64,000 nucleotides of DNA from Streptomyces antnestii (lineage in GTDB: Bacteria > Actinomycetota > Actinomycetes > Streptomycetales > Streptomycetaceae), in assembly GCF_004005495.1 (NCBI RefSeq), contig NZ_RZYA01000008.1, forward strand, positions 289,791-353,790. Reading direction: 5' to 3'. Below the pieces are notes generated by a model that ran no database searches, was not told the DNA's origin, and saw only the letters and a list, made by a program, of their open reading frames with translations. This document shows, piece by piece, positions 33,128 through 41,638 of the stretch. Every line of letters begins with the position of its first letter. Within the stretch, counting starts at the first letter, position 1. A program made the translations under genes and the position numbers.

Positions 33128-33562
33128 ATGAGCAAGAGGCAGCGCCTCGGAAAGCAGCCGGCACTCGAAGGATTCACGGTCGTGCTCTGCCATGCGGAGC
33201 ACGGCTGCGGCCTGGCCGACGACGCTGTCGTCGACCCTCTTCGCACTGCGGTGAGGGGGTCCACCTACGGCCTGTTGATCCGCGGGGGCTGCCTGGCACG
33301 GACCCTGCACTGCCCGCACCACGCGGGAAACCGGGTACCACGGCCGGGAATACGCCTTGTCGTTCAGCCCTGCACAAGGGATCGCAGGCCCCTCGGCAGC
33401 GTCGTGGCCTTCGGCCCGCTCACTGAACCGTCGCAGACCGAAGAGCTGGCCGACTGGCTGCTCACGGGTCTACGCCAGGGCCGCCGGCCACCGAAACATC
33501 TGCTGGCGGTACGACTGCCAGACCACTCCCCCTTCGGGATCACGTCACACCCCGGGTCGTGA
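33128..33562 (+). CDS. Small cysteine-containing protein, possibly 2Fe-2S thioredoxin-like
   Basis: A 144-residue soluble protein with cysteines in VVLCHAEHGCG near residues 18-28, then GGCLARTLHCPHHAG near 53-67 and VVQPC near 80. The layout (beta strand-cysteine start, a later CxxxxxC, then VV strand) recalls the 2Fe-2S thioredoxin-like protein at 11535 but the spacing differs and no close family is recognised. It follows the C-minus ribosomal genes by about 100 bases and could be the last gene of the island. Confidence 0.55.
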   Translation: MSKRQRLGKQPALEGFTVVLCHAEHGCGLADDAVVDPLRTAVRGSTYGLLIRGGCLARTLHCPHHAGNRVPRPGIRLVVQPCTRDRRPLGSVVAFGPLTEPSQTEELADWLLTGLRQGRRPPKHLLAVRLPDHSPFGITSHPGS

Positions 33563-33758
33563 CGGCGCCCCTCGCCGCCCGCTGATCGGGAACCCCTCAC
33601 AGCAGGACCGGATAGCCGGGCCGAAGAGGCGGCGACGCCGCCTGCTGCGCCCCGCCGACGTCAACCTCCTCGGCCTGATGGCCGGAGCGGGCGGCACCAC
33701 TGGCGACCCACCGGGTGCGGTGAGCCGGGGAATCCGGGCGACGCTTAGCATCTCCGAC

Positions 33759-34247
33759 ATGTCCATCTACGAAGTCCGGATCGACGCTCTCCAAGGCGGC
33801 CCCGCGAACCTCTCCCAGTACCGCGGCAAGGCGCTCCTCGTCGTCAACGTCGCCTCCAAGTGCGGCCTCACCCGGCAGTACACCGAGCTGGAGCAGCTCC
33901 AGAAGAAGTACGCGGCACGGGGATTCACCGTCCTCGGCGTCCCCTGCAACCAGTTCGCGGAGGAGGAGCCCGGAACCCCCGAGGAGATCGCCGAGTTCTG
34001 CTCGTCCACGTACGGCGTCACCTTCCCGCTGACCAAGAAGGTCGAGGTGAACGGCCCCCGGCGGCACCCCCTGTACGCGAAGCTCGTACGCACCGCGGAC
34101 CTCGACGGGTACAAGGGCGACATCCGCTGGAACTTCGAGAAGTTCCTCATCACCCCCGACGGCACCGTCGCCGCCCGCTTCTCCCCCCAGACCACCCCGG
34201 ACTCCTACGAAGTCGTAGAGGCACTGGAGGAAATCCTTCCCGCCTGA
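33759..34247 (+). CDS. Glutathione peroxidase-family thiol peroxidase
   Basis: A 162-residue peroxidase: catalytic cysteine in NVASKCGLTRQY near residue 35, the glutamine region GVPCNQFAEEEPGT near 62-75, and the tryptophan/asparagine tetrad residues RWNFEKFLI near 125. It uses cysteine, not selenocysteine. In actinobacteria such enzymes usually use thioredoxin or mycothiol-linked reductants to reduce lipid or hydrogen peroxide. A -10-like TAGCAT ends 8 bases before the ATG, so the message may be leaderless. Confidence 0.9.
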   Translation: MSIYEVRIDALQGGPANLSQYRGKALLVVNVASKCGLTRQYTELEQLQKKYAARGFTVLGVPCNQFAEEEPGTPEEIAEFCSSTYGVTFPLTKKVEVNGPRRHPLYAKLVRTADLDGYKGDIRWNFEKFLITPDGTVAARFSPQTTPDSYEVVEALEEILPA

Positions 34248-34493
34248 GGCGACCTGCCAGCGCCGACGCATGGCCGCCGTGGGGCTGCCAGCTTGTCACC
34301 CGGCGCCGCTTCCCGCTCGGTGCTCGCAGTGTCAGTGCGTGCGCAGTGCCGCGCGGCGGCCGCGACACACACGGCGGTGTCCTCCACGGTGGAGGCCTGC
34401 AGCACGATGTAGGCCTTGGTCAGGACGCCGCCCGGCGCGCCGCTGCTCAAGGCAGCGTGCCCGCCAGGCTCATGGCCGGTGTCTTCCTGCCCG

Positions 34494-35456
34494 TCAATCG
34501 AGCACTGGCGTGGCGTGTGCGTGGAAGCTGGGCGGGACGTCCAGGCCCCAGGCCGTGGAACGGCCGCCGGCCTCGGTGGTCCAGCGGACCGCCTCCCAGT
34601 CCGGGGCGTAGATGTGGATGCCGCCGGAGAACACCTCGATACGGTTGCCGCCCGGCTCGATGACGTAGAGGAAGAACCCCTGGGTGCGCGAATGCTTGGC
34701 CGGGCCGAACTCGATCGGCCGGCCGAGCTGGCTGAAGGTGTCGGCAGCCCGCAGGACGTCCTCGCGGTTCTCCACGGCGTACGCCAGGTGGTGCAGCCGG
34801 CCCGAGGTCGGTGCGCTCTCCCGGGTGATCGCGAGATCGTGGGCCTTGTTCATCAGGCTCATCCACGCGCCCACCTCGCCCTGTCCCGGCGGGACCAGGT
34901 ACTCGCGCAGCTTGAACCCGAGTGCGCGGGCCATCACATCCCGGGTTTCCGGGACGTCCGGCGCCAGGATGTTGAGGTGGTCGATGCGCTGGGCGCCGAC
35001 TCCTCGGTGGATCTCCGCCTGCGGCTGGTTGGGGAGATAGGGACGCTTCTCACCCGTCGGCCGGTACTTCTCGCTCTCGTAGTAGATCTCCATGAGCTGT
35101 CCGCTCGGCGCACGGAACCGGAAGGCCTTGCCGTGCCCGACATCTCCGTCGATCCAGTCGCCGTCGAGACCTGCCTCGCGCAGTGCCGCGACGCGGCGGT
35201 CGAGTGCCTGCGCACTGACGGCACGCCAGCCGACGTGCCCAAGACCGGCCCGGGCCGCGGGCGTGAGTTTGAGCGTGGTCAGTTCGGTGTCGCCCCATCC
35301 GCGCAAGTAGGCGCTGCCGCCTTCCTCAGCGACCAGGTCGAGGCCGTACACGTCCACGAAGAAGCGCAGGCTGTCCTCGTACACCGGGGTGAGCAGCTCG
35401 GCGTGTCCGAGTTGGGCGAGGTCGTAGACGGGTTCCTCCGAGTGAGTCGTGCTCAT
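34494..35456 (-). CDS. Catechol 2,3-dioxygenase-type extradiol dioxygenase (VOC fold)
   Basis: A 320-residue two-domain vicinal-oxygen-chelate dioxygenase. Iron ligands in the C-terminal domain are the histidine in RIDHLNIL near 158, that in RLHHLAYAV near 222, and the glutamate in NRIEVFSGG near 275. It cleaves a catechol ring next to the hydroxyls (meta cleavage). The start overlaps the end of the decarboxylase-family gene by four bases. The precise catechol is not deducible. With the next two genes it forms a minus-strand unit. Confidence 0.85.
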   Translation of the reverse strand: MSTTHSEEPVYDLAQLGHAELLTPVYEDSLRFFVDVYGLDLVAEEGGSAYLRGWGDTELTTLKLTPAARAGLGHVGWRAVSAQALDRRVAALREAGLDGDWIDGDVGHGKAFRFRAPSGQLMEIYYESEKYRPTGEKRPYLPNQPQAEIHRGVGAQRIDHLNILAPDVPETRDVMARALGFKLREYLVPPGQGEVGAWMSLMNKAHDLAITRESAPTSGRLHHLAYAVENREDVLRAADTFSQLGRPIEFGPAKHSRTQGFFLYVIEPGGNRIEVFSGGIHIYAPDWEAVRWTTEAGGRSTAWGLDVPPSFHAHATPVLD

Positions 35457-35851
35457 CGGGCCTTCGCCTCCAGCTCGTCGATGGCTTCCAGAAGAGCAGG
35501 GCCGCGGTTGGCCGCGGACATGCCCGTGAACAGGTAAGCGAGATCGATGACGGCCTGGAGCTGCTCGTCGGTGGCGCCGGCGCGGCGTGCGGCAACGCCG
35601 TGCAGCGCGGCGGCATCGCTGAGCTTGCTGTGCAGAATTCCCGTCAGGACGAGCTGGACCGTGCGCTGGTCGAGGCAGTCGGGGTACATGACGAGGTTGC
35701 GCAGCCGCTCCTGGGCCAGCAGAACCTCTTCGCGGTCGGGGCCCTCGGCCGCGGCACGGGCGAACCTGGCCTTCACCCGCGGTGGTACGAAGCCGACCAG
35801 TTCCTCGTAGGACGCGAGGAACTCCTCTGGTGTGCTCGGCCGGTCAGACAT
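35453..35851 (-). CDS. Carboxymuconolactone decarboxylase (AhpD-like) family protein
   Basis: A 132-residue all-helical protein. AALHGVAARRAGATDEQLQA is the conserved core helix pair containing the active histidine; the CxxC of AhpD peroxidases is absent and only one cysteine (PDCLD) lies earlier. In this place, between a ring-cleavage dioxygenase and a fumarylacetoacetase-like enzyme, it may process a ring-fission product. The family also includes non-decarboxylase members, so the reaction is unproven. Confidence 0.78.
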   Translation of the reverse strand: MSDRPSTPEEFLASYEELVGFVPPRVKARFARAAAEGPDREEVLLAQERLRNLVMYPDCLDQRTVQLVLTGILHSKLSDAAALHGVAARRAGATDEQLQAVIDLAYLFTGMSAANRGPALLEAIDELEAKAR

Positions 35852-35908
35852 GGTGTGCTGTCCTCTTTCTTTTCGCTTTACGGTTCCTGGAAGCGGCGTC
35901 GGTGAGGT

Positions 35909-36688
35909 TCAGATTCCGGTGAGGGACACCGAGCCGAGATGGCCGAAGGAGGCGGTCACCGTGGAGCCCTGGGTGAGGAACACCGCGTCCGTCAGTCCGC
36001 CGGTGAGCACCAGGCTCCCCTTTTTGATGCGGTGGCCGCGCTCGCCCAGCGCGTTGGCGGCGAGGGCGAGTGCCTCGCCGGGGTGTCCCTGTACGGCGGC
36101 ACCGGTGGCCTTCGCGACCGGCTCGTCGTCGACTGCCAGCGTGCACGGCTCGGCGACGAGGTCGATCGAGTCCGGTGGGACCACCACGTCGCCCAGCACG
36201 TAGGCCGCGGCGGACGCGTTGTCGGCGACGACATCCGGGAGGGCGAAGCTGAAGTCGGTGAAGCGTGAGTCGATCACCTCCAGGCCGGCCCGGACGGACT
36301 TGACCGCGCTCATCGCCGACTCGAGCGTGACCCCCGGTCCTGCCAGGTCCTCGCCCATCTCGAAGACGATTTCCGGTTCGACCCGCGGATGAATCAGGGA
36401 GGCGATCTCCAGCGGCGCTCCGGGGGCGAGCTGCATCCCGCGGGTCACCCATGCGGTGAGGGGAGCCGAGATGCCCATGCGGCGTTGCTTGGCCTCAGAG
36501 GTGAGGCCCAGCTTCACACCGAGGACGTGATCCGCCTGCTCCTCGACCCGGCGTCGGACGAGGCGGTCCTGCGCGGCGTAGGCGCGAGCGAGGTCGAGGT
36601 CGGGCCATTCGGTCGTGATCCGTCCCCCGGCGCGGCGCTGGGCGGCGCGGTGCGTGAGTTCATCCGCGACTCGGTCGATGTCCCACAT
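35909..36688 (-). CDS. 2-keto-4-pentenoate hydratase / 2-oxo-3-hexenedioate decarboxylase family enzyme
   Basis: A 259-residue enzyme of the hydratase/decarboxylase branch of the fumarylacetoacetase superfamily. GVKLGLTSEAKQRRMG near residues 56-71 is typical for this branch, RVEPEIVFEMGEDL near 100-113 carries the metal-binding glutamates, and VLTGGL is the C-terminal conserved turn. The KLGLTS sequence leans toward the decarboxylase (DmpH-like) subgroup. In the meta pathway it either hydrates 2-oxopent-4-enoate or decarboxylates 4-oxalocrotonate. Confidence 0.82.
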   Translation of the reverse strand: MWDIDRVADELTHRAAQRRAGGRITTEWPDLDLARAYAAQDRLVRRRVEEQADHVLGVKLGLTSEAKQRRMGISAPLTAWVTRGMQLAPGAPLEIASLIHPRVEPEIVFEMGEDLAGPGVTLESAMSAVKSVRAGLEVIDSRFTDFSFALPDVVADNASAAAYVLGDVVVPPDSIDLVAEPCTLAVDDEPVAKATGAAVQGHPGEALALAANALGERGHRIKKGSLVLTGGLTDAVFLTQGSTVTASFGHLGSVSLTGI

Positions 36689-36838
36689 AGTGGTGCCCTG
36701 CTTTCTTCGGATCTCTTCGGATCGCTTCGGACTTCTTCTGATTTCTTCGGCGGATGGGATCCACGATCACGGACTCCATCTCCTGGGGTCCATCGGGCTG
36801 TTCGGGTCAGCGGGACACGTGCTCACCGTCATGCCTGG

Positions 36839-37627
36839 TCAAGCGGTGGAGCTCAGCATCCGGCTCGCCGCGAGCGCGGCGGTGCGTACGTCGGATGCCA
36901 CCCGGTTCGGTTGGAGGCGTGCGCTCCAGCCCGAGACCGAGAGCGCGGCGACCGGCCTGCGGTCCTGGTCGAGAATCGGACCGGCGACGCACGCGATTCC
37001 AGGTCCCGACTCCTCGTGCTCGAAGGCGAGTCCGTCCCGGCGTATCCGCTCCAGTTCCCGGGCCAGGGACCGGGGTGTGGTGAGCGTGCGCGGGCCGACA
37101 CGGCGCAGGCCACAGGCCACGACCTCGTCGAACGTACGACGCGGTGCGAACGCCAGCATCGCCTTGCCGACCGCAGCCGCGTGGGCCGGGATCCGGCCCC
37201 CGGGACGGGACGGCATGTCCGGCACGCTGTCTCCGCGAAGGATCTCGACATAGACGGCGTCGCTGCCGTCGAGCACCGCCAGATGGACACTCAGCCGGGT
37301 CGTCGCGCGCAGGTCGGACATCAGCGGGAGGGCAACGTCGCGGAGCGCCCGGCGCGGCGGCACATGCTGTCCCAACTCGAAGATCCGGCAGCCGAGGCGC
37401 AGTGCTGTGCCCTCTCGTTCGAGCAACCCGTGCCCGACCATGTCCGCGACCAGGCGTGAAGTGGTCGACTTGGGCAGGCCGGACCGGCGGGAGAGCTCCG
37501 AGACGCCGAGGTGTCCGGTGCGGCCCGCGAAGCAGTCGAGGATCGCCGAGATACGGGCCACGGCGTTGTCGGGCACGGAGGGGTCGGCCGTGCCCCGGCG
37601 GGTTTCGGCAAGGATCGCTGCTGACAT
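36839..37627 (-). CDS. IclR-family transcriptional regulator
   Basis: A 262-residue IclR protein: N-terminal winged helix (VSELSRRSGLPKSTTSRLV near 41-59) and C-terminal effector domain (HAAAVGKAMLAF near 148, GIACVAGPILD near 209). It lies upstream of, and on the same strand as, the meta-cleavage genes, with a 150-base gap, and likely controls them in response to an aromatic acid. Confidence 0.85.
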   Translation of the reverse strand: MSAAILAETRRGTADPSVPDNAVARISAILDCFAGRTGHLGVSELSRRSGLPKSTTSRLVADMVGHGLLEREGTALRLGCRIFELGQHVPPRRALRDVALPLMSDLRATTRLSVHLAVLDGSDAVYVEILRGDSVPDMPSRPGGRIPAHAAAVGKAMLAFAPRRTFDEVVACGLRRVGPRTLTTPRSLARELERIRRDGLAFEHEESGPGIACVAGPILDQDRRPVAALSVSGWSARLQPNRVASDVRTAALAASRMLSSTA

Positions 37628-37834
37628 GGGAATGGGCCTTCCTCGGATGCGGACCGCGATGTCCGGCCATGACGCTAGCCCCGCCGTGCGGCCCGTCCCA
37701 GGGCATGACGGAATCTTCGCGCTCGCTGCGACGTGCGGACCTCGGGTGTCCCGGCGGCTGCAACGTCACCAGGGCGCGCGGACCGCCCAGGTCCCCGGCA
37801 CCGGAGGTCCGGCGGCCATGGCAGGCTGAGCGCC

Positions 37835-38638
37835 ATGAGCGACGCCGCCACCCGACCTCCCGCCGTCACCGGGCCACTGGACCGTGCCCTTGCCGTGCTT
37901 CGGCACATGGCCGGTGCCCACGATGCGACCGCTGTCGAGATCGCGGAGGCCGCGGGGACCAGCCGCAGCACCGCCTACCGTCTGGCCGAGCGCCTCACCG
38001 CCTGGGGTTTCCTCGCACGTGCCGACGAGCCGGGCCGATGGCTGCTCGGACCGGAGGCGCTCCGGCTCGGCCTGTCCGTACTCAGCAGGTCGCAGGTGGC
38101 CCAGGTGGCACCCGAACTGGTCCGGCACCTCATGGAACTGACCCGTGAGACCAGCGGCGTGGCCATTCCGCTGCACGACGTGATGGTCTTCGTCCACCGT
38201 GAGCTCGGGACGATGGCAAGGCCCGCGATGACCCAGGTGGGTACGGCGCGTCCGCTGCACTGCACCGCTGTCGGGAAGGCCTGGCTGTCCGGGCTACCGG
38301 GGCCCCAACTGGCCGCCAAGCTCGAAGAGTTGCGGCTACGTGCGTACACTCCGAGCACGATCACCACGGTGCCGGAGCTCGAACGCGAGCTGGCGGCGAC
38401 TCGGCGCAGGGGCTGGGCGGTGGACGACGGCGAACTGAGCCCGTCGATCGGGTCATGTGCCGCCGTCGTGTTCGACCCCGAGAGGCAACCGGTCGCGGCG
38501 GTGTCGGTCTGGGGACCCCGCGAGAGGATCAGTCAGCGGATGGGGCGGATCGGCCCGCTCGTGGCCAGCACCGCCGACGCACTCACCCTGCGGCTGAGCC
38601 GGCCTGTGGAACCTGAGTACCGTCCTTCCGATGCGTAA
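37835..38638 (+). CDS. IclR-family transcriptional regulator, second
   Basis: A 267-residue IclR protein with HTH (VEIAEAAGTSRSTAYRLAER near 34-53) and an effector domain (HCTAVGKAWLSGL near 148). It is divergent from the other IclR gene and points toward the quinate/shikimate-type block. It overlaps nothing. It is a plausible regulator of the TIM-barrel enzyme and transporter genes that follow. Confidence 0.83.
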   Translation: MSDAATRPPAVTGPLDRALAVLRHMAGAHDATAVEIAEAAGTSRSTAYRLAERLTAWGFLARADEPGRWLLGPEALRLGLSVLSRSQVAQVAPELVRHLMELTRETSGVAIPLHDVMVFVHRELGTMARPAMTQVGTARPLHCTAVGKAWLSGLPGPQLAAKLEELRLRAYTPSTITTVPELERELAATRRRGWAVDDGELSPSIGSCAAVVFDPERQPVAAVSVWGPRERISQRMGRIGPLVASTADALTLRLSRPVEPEYRPSDA

Positions 38639-38683
38639 CCCGAAGCCCCGGCACCTGCACACCGATCCCGTCCTGCCCGGTGA

Positions 38684-39538
38684 CTACCCGACAGCGGCTG
38701 TGAGGGCGTCGAACGCGGCCGATGCCGCCTCCTCGACCGGGGCGTTCTGCAGCCATGCATCGCAACTCTCCACCGCCCACGGCCCGTCGTAACCACGCTC
38801 ACGGAGCGCGTGAGCGAGGGATCGCGGCCGGAGCACGCCTTCACCCGGCAGGTGACGCTCCTCCCGTGCATGGCGCATGTGGTCGGACGCCACGACCCGG
38901 CCGTCGTTGAGCTGCACCGCCGCGATGCGATCGGCCAGCAGATCGAGCGCACCGTCTTCGGCGCCGTCACCGTTGCGGAAGTGCCACGTGTCGATCATGA
39001 AGCCCACCCACGGCGAGGGACAGCGGTGCACCACCTCTCGCCAGCGTCGCGGATCGCCGAGCCCGGACCAGGCGAATCCCTCCACGGCGACACGGGTCCC
39101 GAACTCACCGAATCTGAAGCCGAGTTCACTCAGAGACCGGGATGCTCCTTCGATGTCGACCGGGCCCGGATCGAGCGTCCCGGCCGTCACATGATGGGGT
39201 GAGAACGCCTCGGCCAGCGCGAGCAGGCGGCGTATGGAGGCATGGTCCGCTTCGAGCGTCCCGCCGGTCCACCCGATCAGGAACTCGATCTCCATCAGCC
39301 GGACCCCGGACGTGTCGAGTGCCTGGCGTATGCGACGCAGGCCTTCCGCGTCGCCGTCGTCGAAGACCGGGTCGGCCGCGTGCAAGCCCACTCCGTCGAA
39401 CCCGGCCGCTCCCGCCGCGGCGCAGCGAGCGGCGAAGTCATGGCGGGGACGATGCCCGAACCCCGCCCCGGTCAACGTCACATGGCTCGCTATCGTCTCC
39501 ACGCCGTCGATCGGTGACGTCGAACTGTTCCCGGCCAT
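38684..39538 (-). CDS. TIM-barrel sugar-phosphate isomerase/epimerase-like enzyme, possible 3-dehydroshikimate dehydratase
   Basis: A 284-residue PF01261-type TIM barrel. Metal-binding residues appear in the usual order: glutamate in VAVEGFAWSG near 143, aspartate and histidine in FMIDTWHFRN near 175, glutamine in AAVQLNDG near 201, and glutamate in WAVESCDAW near 256. AsbF-type 3-dehydroshikimate dehydratases share this set. AroQ, an AroE-like protein and an MHS transporter nearby make dehydroshikimate a good candidate substrate, giving protocatechuate. ATG at 39538 is chosen because GAGAGGGGG precedes it; a longer frame to 39823 lacks conserved sequence. Confidence 0.75.
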   Translation of the reverse strand: MAGNSSTSPIDGVETIASHVTLTGAGFGHRPRHDFAARCAAAGAAGFDGVGLHAADPVFDDGDAEGLRRIRQALDTSGVRLMEIEFLIGWTGGTLEADHASIRRLLALAEAFSPHHVTAGTLDPGPVDIEGASRSLSELGFRFGEFGTRVAVEGFAWSGLGDPRRWREVVHRCPSPWVGFMIDTWHFRNGDGAEDGALDLLADRIAAVQLNDGRVVASDHMRHAREERHLPGEGVLRPRSLAHALRERGYDGPWAVESCDAWLQNAPVEEAASAAFDALTAAVG

Positions 39539-39765
39539 TCGGCCCCCTCTCGCTTCGTCAGGCCATCCTCCCCGCCGGTCCGGTGCCGGCCAACGACGAT
39601 GGCCCGCTGACCGGATCGGTCCCGGCAGACCCACTCCCTGATCCGGTGACCGGATCACATCCTTTGGCTCCGGCATGACCTGCATCACAGAGTCTTGGGG
39701 TCTCGCCCGATGAAGCGCAGGACCCGATCCGAGCCCGCTCGGATCCGAGCCGCAAGGAGATCCCC

Positions 39766-41121
39766 ATGTCCAGAACCCCGGACCGGTCCGTGTCCGAAGA
39801 GCGCACCCCACGCCGTGCCGCACTCGCGGCGTTCCTCGGCAGCATGGTCGAGTACTACGACTTCTTCATCTACGGCTCCGCGTCGGCACTGGTCTTCAGC
39901 CACGTGTTCTTCCCCGACACCGACCCCGCCACCGCCACCCTCGCGTCATTGGCGACGTTCGCCGTCGCCTACATCGCCCGCCCGATAGGCGCCTTCTTCG
40001 TCGGACACTTCGGCGACCGCATCGGCCGCAAACGCGTCCTGGTCTTCTGCCTCACGCTGATGGGCATGTCCACCTTCGCCATCGGCTGCCTGCCCAGCTA
40101 CGGCACCGCGGGCGTGGCCGCCCCCGTACTCCTTGTCGTGTGCAGGATCGCCCAAGGGCTGTCCGCCGCCGGGGAGCAGAGCGGTGCCAGCTCCATGACC
40201 CTCGAACACTCCCCGGAGGGGCACCGGGCCTTCTGGACCAGCTTCACGCTCGCCGGCACCCAGGCCGGCCTTGTCGTGGCCACGCTGGCGTTTCTGCCGG
40301 TCGCGGCGCTCGACGAGCAGGCCATGTACACGTGGGGCTGGCGGGTGCCGTTCTGGGCGAGTGCCATCGTGGTGGCCTGCGCGTACTGGGTACGCAGTCG
40401 ACTGACGGAACCGCCCGAGTTCGCAAAACTGCAGCAGGACGAAGAGCTGGTGAAGCTGCCCGTCGTCCTGTTCGTCCGCAACTACTGGCGCGCGTTCCTG
40501 CGCATCGTCGTCTGCCACTTGTTCGCCGTCATCTCGACGGCGGTCACGGTCTTCGGACTGTCCTACGCGACGGAGACCTGGTCGGTGCCGAAGTCCCGGA
40601 TACTGATCGTGATCGCTGTCGCCAACGTGGTGGCGGTGGCGGCCATCCCGATGTGGGCCCGGCTCGCCGACCGCGTCGGCCGCCGCCCGGTGTTCGCCAT
40701 CGGAGCCGTCGGCTGCGCCCTCACCGTCTCCGGCTTCTTCGCGGCCATCGTGACGCAGAACATCTGGCTCATCGGCGCGGCCACGGTCCTCATGTCCGGT
40801 GTCGTCTACTCCGCCCCCAACGGCATCGCCCCGACGATGTACGCGGAGATGTTCGACGCCCGGGTCCGCTATACCGGCATGGCCGTGTCGACCCAGTTCG
40901 CCAACCTTGCTCTCGGGTTCACCCCCACCATCGCCGCAGCCCTGATGGGCACCGGCACCACAGGATGGGTGCCGCTCGCCGCCCTCATCGCCTGCCTGTG
41001 CCTGCTCTCGGCGGTGGCTGCCTTCGCGGGGCGCGAGACCGCCCACATCCCACTGGAATCGCTCGGCAACCCCGAGAGCGCGCGGACATCCGACGCACAG
41101 ACCGCGCCGCTCCCCGGCTGA
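39766..41121 (+). CDS. MHS-family MFS transporter, candidate shikimate/quinate permease
   Basis: A 451-residue 12-helix transporter of the metabolite:H+ symporter group: FLGSMVEYYDFFIYGSASAL near residue 24, loop GHFGDRIGRKRVL near 84, GEQSGASS near 140 and the central loop ARLADRVGRRP near 300. ShiA-type shikimate transporters belong to this group. The next genes encode dehydroquinase and a shikimate-dehydrogenase-like enzyme, which supports uptake of hydroaromatic acids. Confidence 0.82.
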   Translation: MSRTPDRSVSEERTPRRAALAAFLGSMVEYYDFFIYGSASALVFSHVFFPDTDPATATLASLATFAVAYIARPIGAFFVGHFGDRIGRKRVLVFCLTLMGMSTFAIGCLPSYGTAGVAAPVLLVVCRIAQGLSAAGEQSGASSMTLEHSPEGHRAFWTSFTLAGTQAGLVVATLAFLPVAALDEQAMYTWGWRVPFWASAIVVACAYWVRSRLTEPPEFAKLQQDEELVKLPVVLFVRNYWRAFLRIVVCHLFAVISTAVTVFGLSYATETWSVPKSRILIVIAVANVVAVAAIPMWARLADRVGRRPVFAIGAVGCALTVSGFFAAIVTQNIWLIGAATVLMSGVVYSAPNGIAPTMYAEMFDARVRYTGMAVSTQFANLALGFTPTIAAALMGTGTTGWVPLAALIACLCLLSAVAAFAGRETAHIPLESLGNPESARTSDAQTAPLPG

Positions 41122-41185
41122 GCGGTTCCACCGACCCCTCGTGCAGGCATGCGTGACCACTGACCCTCGACAGGAGACTTCCCAC

Positions 41186-41638
41186 ATGACAGAGCCGCAC
41201 CGGCGCATTGTGGTCCTCAACGGCCCCAACCTGAATCTCCTCGGTACGCGCGAACCCGAGCTGTACGGCACGGAGTCCCTCGCCGACGTGGAGAAGCTGG
41301 TACGCGCCCGGGCCGACGAGGTCGGCTATCAGGTCGACTTCTTCCAGACCAACCACGAGGGTGCCTTGATCGACCGGCTCCACGACGAGCGGGGCCGGAC
41401 CGATGGGGTCGTCATCAACCCCGGCGGCCTCACTCATGTGGCCGTCGCACTTCGTGATGCCTTCCTCGGAACCCAGACCCGGCTCGCCGAGGTCCATGTC
41501 AGCAATGTGCACAAGCGGGAGCCCTTCCGCCATCACTCCTACTTCTCGGACATCGCGGAAGCTGTCTTCATCGGCGCCGGAATACACGGCTACGCACATG
41601 GCTTTGACGCCCTGCGCAGGGCGGCTGAAAAGGGATGA
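41186..41638 (+). CDS. aroQ: 3-dehydroquinate dehydratase, type II
   Basis: A 150-residue type II dehydroquinase: VVLNGPNLNLLGTREPELYG near residues 9-28 includes the catalytic tyrosine and arginine, NPGGLTH near 76 the catalytic histidine, and EVHVSNVHKREPFRHHSY near 98 the substrate-binding loop. It interconverts 3-dehydroquinate and 3-dehydroshikimate. AGGAG lies 10 bases upstream. It overlaps the next gene by four bases (ATGA). Clustering with a transporter points to catabolism, not the biosynthetic copy. Confidence 0.9.
   Translation: MTEPHRRIVVLNGPNLNLLGTREPELYGTESLADVEKLVRARADEVGYQVDFFQTNHEGALIDRLHDERGRTDGVVINPGGLTHVAVALRDAFLGTQTRLAEVHVSNVHKREPFRHHSYFSDIAEAVFIGAGIHGYAHGFDALRRAAEKG

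Noticed and set aside
34205..34450. Small minus-strand gene between gpx and the dioxygenase
   Set aside because: No ribosome site and no recognisable family; it overlaps the end of gpx.
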